NCBI GenBank assembly: GCA_903845195.1
Contig: CAIMWO010000050.1
Coordinates: 1-35,271, forward strand
Length of the DNA stretch: 35,271 nt
DNA from: an uncultured Phycisphaerales bacterium
GTDB taxonomy: Bacteria; Planctomycetota; Phycisphaerae; WQYP01
Reading direction: 5' to 3'
Shown here: one piece after another, positions 13,462-21,147 of the stretch
Layout of the letters: every line of letters starts with the position of its first letter
Numbering within the stretch: the first letter of the stretch is position 1
The notes under the pieces: generated by a model
The model's input: only the letters and a program-made list of their open reading frames with translations
What the model was told of the DNA's origin: nothing
Databases searched by the model: none
Translations under genes and position numbers: made by a program

Positions 13462-14118
13462 TCAGCGGTCGGGGGAGGCGTCGTCTTCGTTGGATTTACT
13501 GCTGGTGGCTTTGACGTTGGCGAAGAGTTCGCCGACATCGGGACCCGAGCTGCGCGGGGCGACGGGTTTGGGCTCTTCTTTATGGTTGAGGATCACGACG
13601 GCGGCGATGATGCCGGCGAGCAGTAGCGTTCCCACGCCAGCCAGGGCGATGACGAGGGGGGCCATGTTCTCCTGTTTCTTCTTGCGGCGGAAGGGAACCG
13701 GGCGAGGGGCGTGGGCGCGCGATGAAGAGGCGGAGGGGGAAGTCAGTGCGGCCAGCGGATCGGCGGAATCATCCGGTGGGACCGGCGTGGCGGTGAAAGC
13801 GGAGAGGGGGTCGGCGGGGTTTTCGTGGGGGGGCTGCTCGGAGATTTCTTCGGCCGGAGCGCCGCCGAGGGCCTGGAGGACGGGATCCTGTCCGGAGGAG
13901 AGGGCATTGACGGTGAAGGGGGATTCGTCTTCCGTTGCTTCGGCTGTTTCGCCGGTGAGGGCGGAGATGGATTGGATCGACTGGGGGTCCTGCGAAGCTT
14001 TGAAGCGTTTGGTGGTGACGCGCAACTGAGCGCCGCAATGGGAGCAGAAGACGAGTTTTTGCCCGGATTTGGGCTCGATTTCAAACTGGCCTTTGCACTG
14101 GGAACAACGCATCCACAT
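13462..14118 (-). CDS. Zinc-ribbon single-pass membrane protein
   Basis: 218 aa from the ATG at 14118; the frame extends further but GGAGG directly precedes this start, which opens with the ribbon. Cys5, Cys8, Cys25 and Cys28 (RCSQCKGQFEIEP, VFCSHCGAQ) form a zinc ribbon of the kind found at the N-terminus of many planctomycete and myxobacterial proteins. A long acidic Pro/Ser-rich linker follows, then one transmembrane helix (PLVIALAGVGTLLLAGIIAA, about residues 152-173) and a short outer tail. Role unknown; ribbon proteins of this build may sense or scaffold at the membrane (inference). Confidence 0.75.
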   Translation of the reverse strand: MWMRCSQCKGQFEIEPKSGQKLVFCSHCGAQLRVTTKRFKASQDPQSIQSISALTGETAEATEDESPFTVNALSSGQDPVLQALGGAPAEEISEQPPHENPADPLSAFTATPVPPDDSADPLAALTSPSASSSRAHAPRPVPFRRKKKQENMAPLVIALAGVGTLLLAGIIAAVVILNHKEEPKPVAPRSSGPDVGELFANVKATSSKSNEDDASPDR

Positions 14119-14195
14119 GCTGACAACCTCCACGCCGAACCTGCCGTAGTCAAACCTGAGGCAGTATACCATCGATAGGTTGGAGTCCCAAAAGC

Positions 14196-14242
14196 AAAAA
14201 AAAAGACCGGACCCGTCGCACTTGAGGTGAGGACGGGTCCGG
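14196..14242 (-). terminator. Rho-independent terminator of the PEP-CTERM gene
   Basis: On the minus strand a stem of 11-12 bp (plus-strand arms ACCGGACCCGTC 14206-14217 and GACGGGTCCGG 14232-14242) is followed by a run of nine T, seen as A at 14196-14204. Confidence 0.92.
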
Positions 14243-14276
14243 CATGGATTCACGAGTTACTCGTGATCAACGAGTC

Positions 14277-15059
14277 TTACTTGCGGCGGCGGGCCAGGAG
14301 GCCGACGGCGCCGAGGCCGAGGAGACTGAGGGAGGCCGGCTCAGGAACGCCGCCACCCGGGGGGGAGCAGTCACTGCAAGGAATGAAGATGGAGAACTCT
14401 TTCTTGTGGATGTCGGCAAAGCTATCGAGGCTGAAAGCTGAGGCGGCAAGGATGTTATTCACATCGACGGTAAAGGAGCTATAGGCCTTGCTGAATCCTG
14501 TGAGGTTGGCGGTGGCCGTCCAATCGCCGGTACCACTGAACACGCCAAGAACGTTGCTGGGCGAGGTCACAGTGATGGGGGCAGAAAGGATTTCGGAGAA
14601 CTGGTCGTTGATGGCGTTGACCGTCACCAGCGCACCGGAAGCCCGCACCAGGCCAGAGCCGGCAGTTTCGTAGTGTCCGCCTTCTTGCAGGTCAAGCGAG
14701 AGGAAGACGGGGCTGCTGGTGGTGATCGTGAACTTGGTATGGGCATCAAGGCTTTCGAATTTGGTGTTATCAAAGGCGGGGAAAGCCGTTGCGCCGAACT
14801 TGGAGAAATCGGCGGTGGGGAAAGTGATATTGATGCCACCGGCGACCACCTGGAGAACCGGAGTGCCATAGATCGGCTGGGGGACATTCGAGATGGTGGT
14901 TGCGACAGGGCTGTAGGTGATGTCCTTGAGGGTGGCATCTTCGCTGACCGCGGTGACGGTGTAAGTGATGGCTGCGTGAGCCGTGCTAGCGCCGATGAAC
15001 GCGGCGGCGGCAACGGCGAGGCCGATCGCGGCCTTCAAACGAGACTTGAAAAATTCCAT
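14277..15059 (-). CDS. PEP-CTERM sorting-domain surface protein
   Basis: 260 aa. A signal peptide (residues 1-30, KAAIGLAVAAAAFIGASTAHA) is followed by a beta-rich extracellular part of about 200 residues. A typical tail comes last: VPEPASLSLLGLGAVGLLA and then a basic RRRK. PEP-CTERM proteins are cut and anchored or released by an exosortase, usually in exopolysaccharide-producing bacteria; no exosortase gene lies in this window. CSDCSPPGGG precedes the tail as a Gly/Pro linker. The start has AGGGAGAGAGAG just upstream. It is followed by a strong terminator. Confidence 0.93.
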   Translation of the reverse strand: MEFFKSRLKAAIGLAVAAAAFIGASTAHAAITYTVTAVSEDATLKDITYSPVATTISNVPQPIYGTPVLQVVAGGINITFPTADFSKFGATAFPAFDNTKFESLDAHTKFTITTSSPVFLSLDLQEGGHYETAGSGLVRASGALVTVNAINDQFSEILSAPITVTSPSNVLGVFSGTGDWTATANLTGFSKAYSSFTVDVNNILAASAFSLDSFADIHKKEFSIFIPCSDCSPPGGGVPEPASLSLLGLGAVGLLARRRK

Positions 15060-15415
15060 TCTCTCTCTCCCTAAAAAAACGAACACTTATGAATGCCGAC
15101 ACATAACAATGCGCCGAACTGCATTTGCAGACCGTGCCATGGCCAAGCCATGGGTGCCGGTGGGTTGAATCGGCAAGAACTGGTAAGCCGCATGAAGCAA
15201 AGCAGATGCGGAATCAGCCGAGCCGATTGAACGTCACCACACAATTTTTTCAGGATTCCGAAGCAAGGTGGGTATCTCTCTCTCCCTCTTGCAACGCTCT
15301 CATCCATTCGAGTGAACGAGATGCGCTGGAATCGTGCCTTAAACGTAACCCAAGGCGGAAAAGAGTCAAGGCAAATCTGTTTAAATCTGTATCCGGATTA
15401 CAAAAAGAGGTCCTT
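15060..15415. other. Gap upstream of the PEP-CTERM gene
   Basis: The gap holds the divergent promoter region, a CCATGG-containing inverted repeat (near 15137-15155) and CTCTCTC tracts. I looked for a c-di-GMP or other riboswitch and did not recognise one. Confidence 0.4.
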
Positions 15416-15490
15416 ATGGCCAATAAAGGGCAGTGCATTAGTACTGGGAGAGGAGTCGCTAGTAAACCCACTGGCGGTTCGGCTCGATAG
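15416..15490 (+). CDS. Possible 24-residue small protein
   Basis: ATG at 15416, preceded by AAAAGAGGTCCTT, opens a 24-codon frame MANKGQCISTGRGVASKPTG ending in SAR and TAG. The ribosome site and spacing are good and the peptide is not low-complexity. It lies 45 bp before the PilZ gene, so it could be a leader peptide or a separate small protein. No homology known to me. Confidence 0.35.
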   Translation: MANKGQCISTGRGVASKPTGGSAR

Positions 15491-15534
15491 AAGAAGGGAG
15501 CACGTGGGACCTTGAATTGGTATAGGAGTCGTTC

Positions 15535-15942
15535 ATGTCCATGGTCAGTTTGACGCCGGAACAGACGCACACGTTGGTGGCCGTGCTGGGGGAATTGGAC
15601 CCGTTGGCCCCGCGGGAGAACCGACGGACGCAGCGTCATAAAGTGGCTTTGGACCTATGGATACGGAAACTATCTCCGACCGGACGCCACGCCGTATTCA
15701 AGGTGATGGCGGCAAATCTCTCTAAACGGGGCGTGGCGCTGTTTTCGCGGCGGAAGATGTCTGTAGGGGAACGGTTTGTATTGCCGCTGCGATTTGACGA
15801 TGGAGGGGGACGATTGATGCTTTGCCAAGTGCGAAATAGCCGGGAGTTGGCGGGAGGGCATCAGAAGATCGGCGGGCAATTCATCGCATGGGTGAATGAT
15901 GATGATGGTTTGGCGAAGATTCCAGACGAATGGGTTCGTTAA
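15535..15942 (+). CDS. PilZ-domain protein, c-di-GMP-binding motifs intact
   Basis: 135 aa. A PilZ domain begins at RRTQR (the RxxxR motif, about residues 30-34) and continues with NLSKRGVALF (the D/N-x-S-x-x-G motif). These are the residues that bind cyclic di-GMP, so this single-domain protein should be a c-di-GMP effector. It probably acts on motility or exopolysaccharide, but its target is not visible. AGGAG lies at 15524-15528. A second ATG at 15541 is possible. Confidence 0.85.
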   Translation: MSMVSLTPEQTHTLVAVLGELDPLAPRENRRTQRHKVALDLWIRKLSPTGRHAVFKVMAANLSKRGVALFSRRKMSVGERFVLPLRFDDGGGRLMLCQVRNSRELAGGHQKIGGQFIAWVNDDDGLAKIPDEWVR

Positions 15943-15975
15943 GCCAGGGGATTTGCGGTAATTCGGCTGGGGCCA

Positions 15976-16845
15976 TCAGGGCCGGGGGGAGGTGCCGTTG
16001 GGCAGAAACCCCTGCTGGAGATCAGCCTGGCGGAAGTTGTCTTTATATTGGACTCTCTTATTGAAGCCGGAATACTGATCGCTAACGCTGTCGGCTGAGA
16101 GTTGGGATCGCCGGACGGAAGGACTTTCTGCAGCAGTGGCATAGCGGCTCTCGGATCCCTTCTGATTTTGTTCGATCACCATGGCTTGGCGGGCCATCGC
16201 GGCGAGAGAATCGGCACGCCAGGTGGCGTCAGGCTCATTACGCATGACGGTGCGAGCGGCGTCCAGATTGTCATACCCGATCAGTTGGGTGGTGAAGGTG
16301 GTCAGGGCGTAGCGGCGGGTGAGGGTATCGGGGATTTTGCTGGCCCATTCGCCGCCCTTGATGAGAAGCTGGCCGGCCTCATCCTTTCCCTTGAGGATCA
16401 GGCAGATTTCTGAGAGCGACAGGACGTACTGTGCCCGCGTGGTGACTGGTTGCACGGAGTTGAGGGATTCCACGGCATTGTAGTAGGCATCGAGGGCGGG
16501 CTTGTCGCCGCCGGCCTGGTGGGAGAGTTCGGCGACGCTGGTCCATCCGGCGATGCGGCGGAAATCGTCGAGGGTCTTCTTTTCTTTTTCATCGACGCGG
16601 AGGGTGGTGGCGGCGAGGTCGAGCGTCTTGAGGGCCTCGGTCTTCTGGCCGGTTTGAATTTGCAGGTCGGCGATGTTCAGTTGGCGGGTGAGGCGATCCT
16701 GCAGCGAATCGATGAATCCGGCTTCTTCGGCGGCCATGGTGAGCAAGCGGCCGGTACGGGTGGAGGTATCGTGTGAGCAGGAGGTGATGGAGCTGACGGC
16801 GGCGGTGGCGAGCACGAGCGAGAGGGCGAGGGTTGAAATGCGCAT
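15976..16845 (-). CDS. Putative lipoprotein with TPR-like helices
   Basis: 289 aa from ATG 16845, which has AAAGGA in front. The signal peptide MRISTLALSLVLATAAVSSI is followed by the lipobox-like ITSC. The rest is helical with TPR-like periodicity (for example IADLQIQTGQKTEALKTLDL), probably a solenoid for protein contacts at the cell envelope. The last 60 residues are polar and likely disordered. It converges on the PilZ gene with a 33-bp gap. Function unknown. Confidence 0.75.
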   Translation of the reverse strand: MRISTLALSLVLATAAVSSITSCSHDTSTRTGRLLTMAAEEAGFIDSLQDRLTRQLNIADLQIQTGQKTEALKTLDLAATTLRVDEKEKKTLDDFRRIAGWTSVAELSHQAGGDKPALDAYYNAVESLNSVQPVTTRAQYVLSLSEICLILKGKDEAGQLLIKGGEWASKIPDTLTRRYALTTFTTQLIGYDNLDAARTVMRNEPDATWRADSLAAMARQAMVIEQNQKGSESRYATAAESPSVRRSQLSADSVSDQYSGFNKRVQYKDNFRQADLQQGFLPNGTSPRP

Positions 16846-17062
16846 GGCGGATCCTTTCGGGTGAGGGAGAGCTATCAATCAGATATAGACGCTCTGGGGG
16901 AAATAAGGTTCACAAAATGTTGCAGGACCGCCCGATGGGGGGAATCCGTTGAACTTGGCGGCTTGCCGGTTCTTCCGCATCGCTTCTCAACTGCTTTTTG
17001 GATATCATGCGCACGAACGCGATTTCTCACGGAAACCGTCTGTGCAGCATTTTTCATTTATC

Positions 17063-18319
17063 ATGTTCTTCGTGTGGGCTGCGGCATTGCTGCTGGCCAT
17101 CTGGGCGGCGCGTGTGGCCCAGCGATTCGGCGTGCGCATTCCGCGGATGATCCAGCGTCCGCTGGCGAGCGAGAATTTGCCGCCGGTCGCGGTGATACTG
17201 CCGATCAAGGGCGTGGATGACGATACGGCCTCGAACATTGAGGCGTTGCTGCAGCAGGATTATCCGGATTACCGGCTGGTGTTTACGGTGGAGTCGGAAC
17301 AGGATCCGGTGTTGCCGGTGCTGGAGAAGATTGCTGCGGAAGATTCGCGGGTGGAGATCGTGGTGGCGGGGCTGTCGACGCAGCGGGGGCAGAAGATACA
17401 CAATCAGTTGGCGGCGGTGGAGCGTACGACGGACCGGGACGAGGTGCTGGCATTCATGGATGCCGACGCCAAGCCGGGGTCGAAGTGGTTGCATGCGCTG
17501 GTGCTGCCGCTGACGTACGGGGAACACATCGGTGCGACGACGGGGTACCGGTACTACATTCCGGTGACGAATCACACGGCGAACAAGGTGGTGTCGATTA
17601 TCAACGCGAGCGTGGCGGCGCTCTTGGGGCCGTACCGGCGGACGTTTGCGTGGGGCGGATCGATGGCGATCCGGCGGAAGGATTTTTATGCGTTTGGTTT
17701 GCCGACGTTGTGGTCGAATGCGTTGTCAGACGACTACGTGATGTCGTACTGCATCAAGAAGGTGGCAAAGCGGCACATTCAATTTGTGCCGAACTGCATT
17801 GTGGCGTCGGATGCCAATTTCAACTGGGCCTCGCTGTTTGAGTTTGCGGTGCGGCAGTATCGGATCACGAAGGTGTGCGAGCCGCTGATCTGGCTGACGG
17901 CGGTGTGCGGGGCGTTGATTTATTTGTCGGCGATGGCGTATACGTTGACGTGCTCGATCCTGGGATTCTTCAGGCCGGACCTGGTGCCGGACCATTTCAA
18001 CCAGATCGTGATGTTTCTGGGGCTGTATGCGGCGTCGGCGATTCGGGGGTACCTGCTGGTGCTGGGGGGCAAGCGGCTTCTTCCGGAGCACGCCAAGGCG
18101 ATACAGTCGACGCTGTTTTGTGCGACGGTCGCGTTTCCCTGGGTGGTGCTGATCAATCTGCTGGCGCTGGTGGGGTCGGCGTTCGGGCGGGAGATCGTCT
18201 GGCGCGGCGTCGAGTACATTATGCAGTCGCGGACGCGGACGATCGTGCGGCGGCCGAATCTTCCGGCGGCGGGCAGCGGCCACAAATCGCGTTCGGTCTA
18301 TGAGACGATTCGCCGGTGA
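17063..18319 (+). CDS. GT2/GT21-type membrane glycosyltransferase (ceramide glucosyltransferase-like)
   Basis: 418 aa. Order: an N-terminal transmembrane helix (residues 2-18), a GT-A catalytic domain, then three to four hydrophobic helices in the last 150 residues. Motifs: VAVILPIKGVDDD, RGQKIHNQLAA, the DxD-type FMDADAKPG (residues 131-139), a LSDDYVMS acidic motif (221-228) and RQYRITK (264-270), at the place of the Q/R-x-x-R-W motif. This matches the ceramide glucosyltransferase/HpnI group, which adds sugars to lipids or hopanoids; the acceptor is unknown. A TTG at 16949 behind GGGGGGA would add 38 residues; I prefer ATG 17063 because family members begin with the membrane helix, but it lacks a good ribosome site. 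Confidence 0.85.
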   Translation: MFFVWAAALLLAIWAARVAQRFGVRIPRMIQRPLASENLPPVAVILPIKGVDDDTASNIEALLQQDYPDYRLVFTVESEQDPVLPVLEKIAAEDSRVEIVVAGLSTQRGQKIHNQLAAVERTTDRDEVLAFMDADAKPGSKWLHALVLPLTYGEHIGATTGYRYYIPVTNHTANKVVSIINASVAALLGPYRRTFAWGGSMAIRRKDFYAFGLPTLWSNALSDDYVMSYCIKKVAKRHIQFVPNCIVASDANFNWASLFEFAVRQYRITKVCEPLIWLTAVCGALIYLSAMAYTLTCSILGFFRPDLVPDHFNQIVMFLGLYAASAIRGYLLVLGGKRLLPEHAKAIQSTLFCATVAFPWVVLINLLALVGSAFGREIVWRGVEYIMQSRTRTIVRRPNLPAAGSGHKSRSVYETIRR

Positions 18320-18519
18320 TGGGGCTGTGCGGTTGGGGAGGGGAGGCGGGGCGATACCCGTTTGGGGTATACCGCTGATAGAGCGAAATAACGACAAAAA
18401 GCTCTTGAGTCATTGAACCTGCGGACTCTTGGATTGCGTTTCGTTTATCGAAGAGCTCAGCACGGTGCGCATGTGCGACCGGCGAGAACTTGAGATAAAA
18501 CCTATTCAGGAGAACTGTG

Positions 18520-18801
18520 ATGACTACCAAACTTCTTTCGGCATTTGCGGTTTTGGCAATTCTGGCTGCGGGCACGGTAACGGCTTCGGCCGACACCACA
18601 CCCATTCGCAACGATAAGAATCGCATTATTGGTTATACGAACGCGCAGCCGACCACGCACATGGCGGTCGAGGATGCGGTCAAGGACTGGAAGCTTGATT
18701 TCGGTTCGGCGGTGAAGTCGCTGTTCGGCGGGTCGGATCAATCCAGCACGCCGGCGCCGGCGGCGCATCGGCTCGTCAACGACAAGAACCGTCCGCTGTG
18801 A
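18520..18801 (+). CDS. Small secreted protein
   Basis: 93 aa. MTTKLLSAFAVLAILAAGTV and then TASA form a signal peptide with a likely cut after residue 24. The mature part is hydrophilic with repeated NDKNR phrases near each end (RNDKNRIIGY and VNDKNRPL). AGGAG lies at 18508-18512. Not recognised; probably periplasmic. Confidence 0.7.
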   Translation: MTTKLLSAFAVLAILAAGTVTASADTTPIRNDKNRIIGYTNAQPTTHMAVEDAVKDWKLDFGSAVKSLFGGSDQSSTPAPAAHRLVNDKNRPL

Positions 18802-18841
18802 TGCCCATCAGACGTCTATGAGACTCGACACAGGTTAGCGC

Positions 18842-18872
18842 GAGGCCCGTCGCACGGTGTGTGGCGGGCCTC
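18842..18872. terminator. Hairpin between convergent genes
   Basis: GAGGCCCG (18842-18849) pairs with CGGGCCTC (18865-18872), with extra CGCAC/GTG pairing inside. It lies between the small secreted protein gene and uvrC, which converge. No strong T-run. Confidence 0.65.
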
Positions 18873-18891
18873 GGCATTTGCCGGCGAAGGA

Positions 18892-20370
18892 TCAGGTGAT
18901 TTTGCCGCGGCGGGGCGGGCGTTTGCCTTGCGACACATCTTTCTCAAAGCGTTGTTTCTGGATCAGCAAATGATGGTAGTTCTGGCCGAAGCGGTGGGCT
19001 TCGTCGCGGATGTGCTGGAGGAGTTTGAGGGCGGCGTTGGTGCGGGAGAGTTTGAGCGGGGACTGGCGTGCCTGGATGAAAATTTCTTCTTCGCGTTTGG
19101 CGAGGCTGATGACCATGGGCGGGCGGACATCCATGGCGTTGAATGCTTCCTGGGCGGCATGTAGTTGGCCGAGGCCGCCGTCGATGAGGATGACATCGGG
19201 ATAGAGTTCGTTGTTTTCGCCGGCGTCGCGGTAGCGGCGGGTGACGACTTCCTGAATGCTCTTGTAATCATCGATGCCGGTGACGGTTTTGATGCGGAAG
19301 CGGCGATAGCCGTTCTTGAAGGGGCGGCCATCGACGAAGCTGACGAGGGAGCCGACGGTGGCTTCGCCCTGGAAATGGGCGATATCGATGCCTTCGATGC
19401 TGCGGATGGGTTCGGGCATTTCCAAGAGGTCCTGGAGGGATTTGAGGCCGGCGAAATGATCGTGGAAGAAGACTTCGCTTTGGATGTCTTTGTCGGCAGC
19501 GGTTCCGCCGCCGGTGCCGCGCTGTGAGAGGCTTTTGAGGGCCTTGATTTGATCGCGGAGGGCGGCGGCTTTTTCGAATTCGTGGGCGGCGCTAGCGGCC
19601 TGCATTTCGGTCATGAGTTCTTTGATGACGTCGCTGCCTTTGCTTTCGAGGAATCTGCGGAGGCGGGCGAGATCTTCGCCGTAGTCTTCTTTGGTGATTT
19701 TGTCGGCGCAGGGGGCGGTGCATTGTTTGATGGCGTAGAGGAGGCAGGGACGGAAGAAACGCTTCTTGGGATCCTCTTCGAAAATTTCGAGATGGCAGGT
19801 GCGGAACTTGAACGCACGCTGGAGGTGTTGGATGGCTTGCTTGAGGGCCCAGGAGTTGACGAAGGGTCCATAAAGTTTGGTGCCGTTGGAGGACGGCTGG
19901 CGCGTGACATAGACGCCGGGGTAATCGTCGCGGGTGGTGATTTCGAGATAGGGGTAGGATTTGTCGTCCATCATTTGGGCGTTGAAGCGGGGGTGGATGT
20001 CTTTGATGAGGCGATTTTCCATGAGGAGGGCTTCGACTTCGCTGTCGCAGTCGAGGGTGTCGAAGTCGGCGACGAATTCGAGGAGCATGTGTTTGGCCTG
20101 GGAGCCCCAGCCGAGATCGGCGGAGGGGACGAAGTAGCTGCCGACGCGGTCGTGGAGGTTGCGGCTTTTGCCGACGTAGATGACGACGCCGTTGATATCT
20201 TTCATGAAGTAGACGCCGGGGGATTGGGGGAGGTCTTTGGCTTTTTCGCGGAGGCGCGAGAGGCGTACGGAGTCGGGTTCGGAGGGCTTGGGGGGCCAGA
20301 TGCCGACTTGCTGCACCTCAATAGGGGTCTCTTCATCGTCGAGGGGAATTTTTTCTTCGAATTCGTCCAT
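18892..20370 (-). CDS. uvrC: Excinuclease ABC subunit C without the C-terminal HhH domain
   Basis: 492 aa. UvrC makes both cuts around a lesion in nucleotide excision repair. The GIY-YIG domain has GVYFM and VIYVGKSRNL (residues 52-72) and Glu118. A cysteine set (192, 209, 217, 221) matches the iron-sulphur ligand positions reported for UvrC. The UVR motif that contacts UvrB spans about 249-281. The RNase H-like nuclease has GIDIAHFQG (Asp329), LIDGGLGQL (Asp397) and DEAHRF (His459). The protein then ends with a basic tail, while usual UvrC has about 100 more residues forming two helix-hairpin-helix motifs. The stop is followed by a hairpin, and no HhH coding remains downstream, so the short form is genuine. 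Confidence 0.95.
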   Translation of the reverse strand: MDEFEEKIPLDDEETPIEVQQVGIWPPKPSEPDSVRLSRLREKAKDLPQSPGVYFMKDINGVVIYVGKSRNLHDRVGSYFVPSADLGWGSQAKHMLLEFVADFDTLDCDSEVEALLMENRLIKDIHPRFNAQMMDDKSYPYLEITTRDDYPGVYVTRQPSSNGTKLYGPFVNSWALKQAIQHLQRAFKFRTCHLEIFEEDPKKRFFRPCLLYAIKQCTAPCADKITKEDYGEDLARLRRFLESKGSDVIKELMTEMQAASAAHEFEKAAALRDQIKALKSLSQRGTGGGTAADKDIQSEVFFHDHFAGLKSLQDLLEMPEPIRSIEGIDIAHFQGEATVGSLVSFVDGRPFKNGYRRFRIKTVTGIDDYKSIQEVVTRRYRDAGENNELYPDVILIDGGLGQLHAAQEAFNAMDVRPPMVISLAKREEEIFIQARQSPLKLSRTNAALKLLQHIRDEAHRFGQNYHHLLIQKQRFEKDVSQGKRPPRRGKIT

Positions 20371-20426
20371 ACTTCTATTCTAGCGGTTTTGGGGATGGAT
20401 TCATCGAATGAGCACTGCGGCGATGG

Positions 20427-20471
20427 ACGACGAGGTAAATTAGCCACAAATGAACACGAATGAACACAAAT
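20427..20471. repeat. Word-like repeat, CACAAATGAACACGAATG family, copy 1
   Basis: TAAATTAGCCACAAATGAAC, then ACGAATGAACACAAAT. Further copies lie at 20578-20614, 26533-26570 and 28521-28566, all intergenic and in the same orientation. The 5' extension GACGACGAGG is shared with the copy at 28521. Confidence 0.88.
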
Positions 20472-20518
20472 TTGTTGGAGAGAAAAAGAGAAATCAACCA
20501 CGACGACACGACGAACAG

Positions 20519-20562
20519 TTCACCACAGAGGCACAGAGACACGGAGGACGCACAGAGGTGTT
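20519..20562. repeat. Word-like repeat, CACAGAG family
   Basis: CACAGAGGCACAGAGACACG, then GAGGACGCACAGAGG. The same words form a long inverted repeat at 24607-24675. This and the copies on either side fill the gap 20371-20725, where I see no gene. Confidence 0.82.
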
Positions 20563-20577
20563 TCTTGATGGGACGAC

Positions 20578-20614
20578 TTAAATTAGCCACAAATGAACAC
20601 GAATGAACACAAAT
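20578..20614. repeat. Word-like repeat, CACAAATGAACACGAATG family, copy 2
   Basis: Nearly identical to copy 1 over TTAAATTAGCCACAAATGAA and onward to CACAAAT, about 150 bp away in the same orientation. Confidence 0.88.
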
Positions 20615-20725
20615 GTGTGGGCTTGTGGGTGGATTGTTCAATGGGGATTTAGGCGACGGAGAGTGGGTTGCCGGGAGTGAGAAAAGTGCTCAACTTGGCC
20701 ACGGGTTTTGGCCGATAGGGAGGGT

Positions 20726-20953
20726 ATGGTCTCAGCTGCGCAAAGCAATCTCATTTCTGCCGCTCTGGCTCCGACGCAGATCGGGCAACAGATCGATGCC
20801 GCCGTGGCGGTGAAGACGCTTAATGTGCAACGTGAGCAGGGTAATGCGGTGCTGAAGCTTTTGGATACCGCGGGGCAGGCGGGGCCGCAGCCGGGGGATG
20901 CGCTGGTGGCCAAGGCGACGGGGCTGGGTGGGTTGATCGACATGACGGCTTGA
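20726..20953 (+). CDS. YjfB-like putative motility protein
   Basis: 75 aa. The pattern AAQSNLISAALAPTQIGQQI, then DAAVAVKTLNVQREQGNAVL and KLLDTAG resembles the YjfB family (small helical proteins annotated as putative motility proteins, with a conserved Q..V...VLKK.LD core). The start at 20726 follows GGGAGG closely; a TTG at 20708 is the alternative. No flagellar genes are nearby. The family call is by pattern only. Confidence 0.6.
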   Translation: MVSAAQSNLISAALAPTQIGQQIDAAVAVKTLNVQREQGNAVLKLLDTAGQAGPQPGDALVAKATGLGGLIDMTA

Positions 20954-20971
20954 GGGGAGTGGGTGGTGGGG

Positions 20972-21037
20972 AGTGCTTAGTGCTTAGTGCTTAGTTGTTC
21001 GTGGGCCGTGGTTCGTGAGCCGTGGGCCGTGGGGAGC
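20972..21037. repeat. Word-like repeats (GTGCTTA and GGGCCGTGG families)
   Basis: GTGCTTA is repeated three times from 20972. It is followed at 21001 by GTGGGCCGTGGTTCGTGAGC and CGTGGGCCGTGG. The second phrase recurs at 22741-22776. Confidence 0.8.
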
Positions 21038-21080
21038 GCGTTTTTTTTTGATGGGTGCGAGAGAGTTGGGCACGCGATAC

Positions 21081-21112
21081 ATGCTTGACGGGGATCCTGC
21101 CCCGTAAAGCAT
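21081..21112. repeat. REP-like palindrome, family A copy 4
   Basis: Arms ATGCTTgACGGGG (21081-21093) and CCCCGTaAAGCAT (21100-21112), followed by GGCACACG. It lies 36 bp beyond the stop of mqnA. Confidence 0.85.
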
Positions 21113-21147
21113 GGCACACGTTTGGTCAGCCGTGGGGGAACACTTGG

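Noticed and set aside
13418..14029. A 203-codon frame opposite the zinc-ribbon protein gene
   Set aside because: Ser/Gly/Ala-rich sequence without motif, opposite a gene with a ribosome site and conserved CxxC pairs.
15120..15145. A sigma-54 promoter upstream of the PEP-CTERM gene (TGGCACGG...TGCA on the minus strand)
   Set aside because: The distance between the GG and GC elements is two bases short of the required spacing.
15060..15534. A possible c-di-GMP (GEMM) riboswitch near the PEP-CTERM and PilZ genes
   Set aside because: The region has GC-rich pairing and an AAGCAAAGC phrase, but the conserved GEMM core and tetraloop receptor were not found.
19549..20463. A 304-codon open frame opposite uvrC
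   Set aside because: Low-complexity Gly/Phe/Glu/Val sequence on the antisense of a conserved gene; shadow frame.
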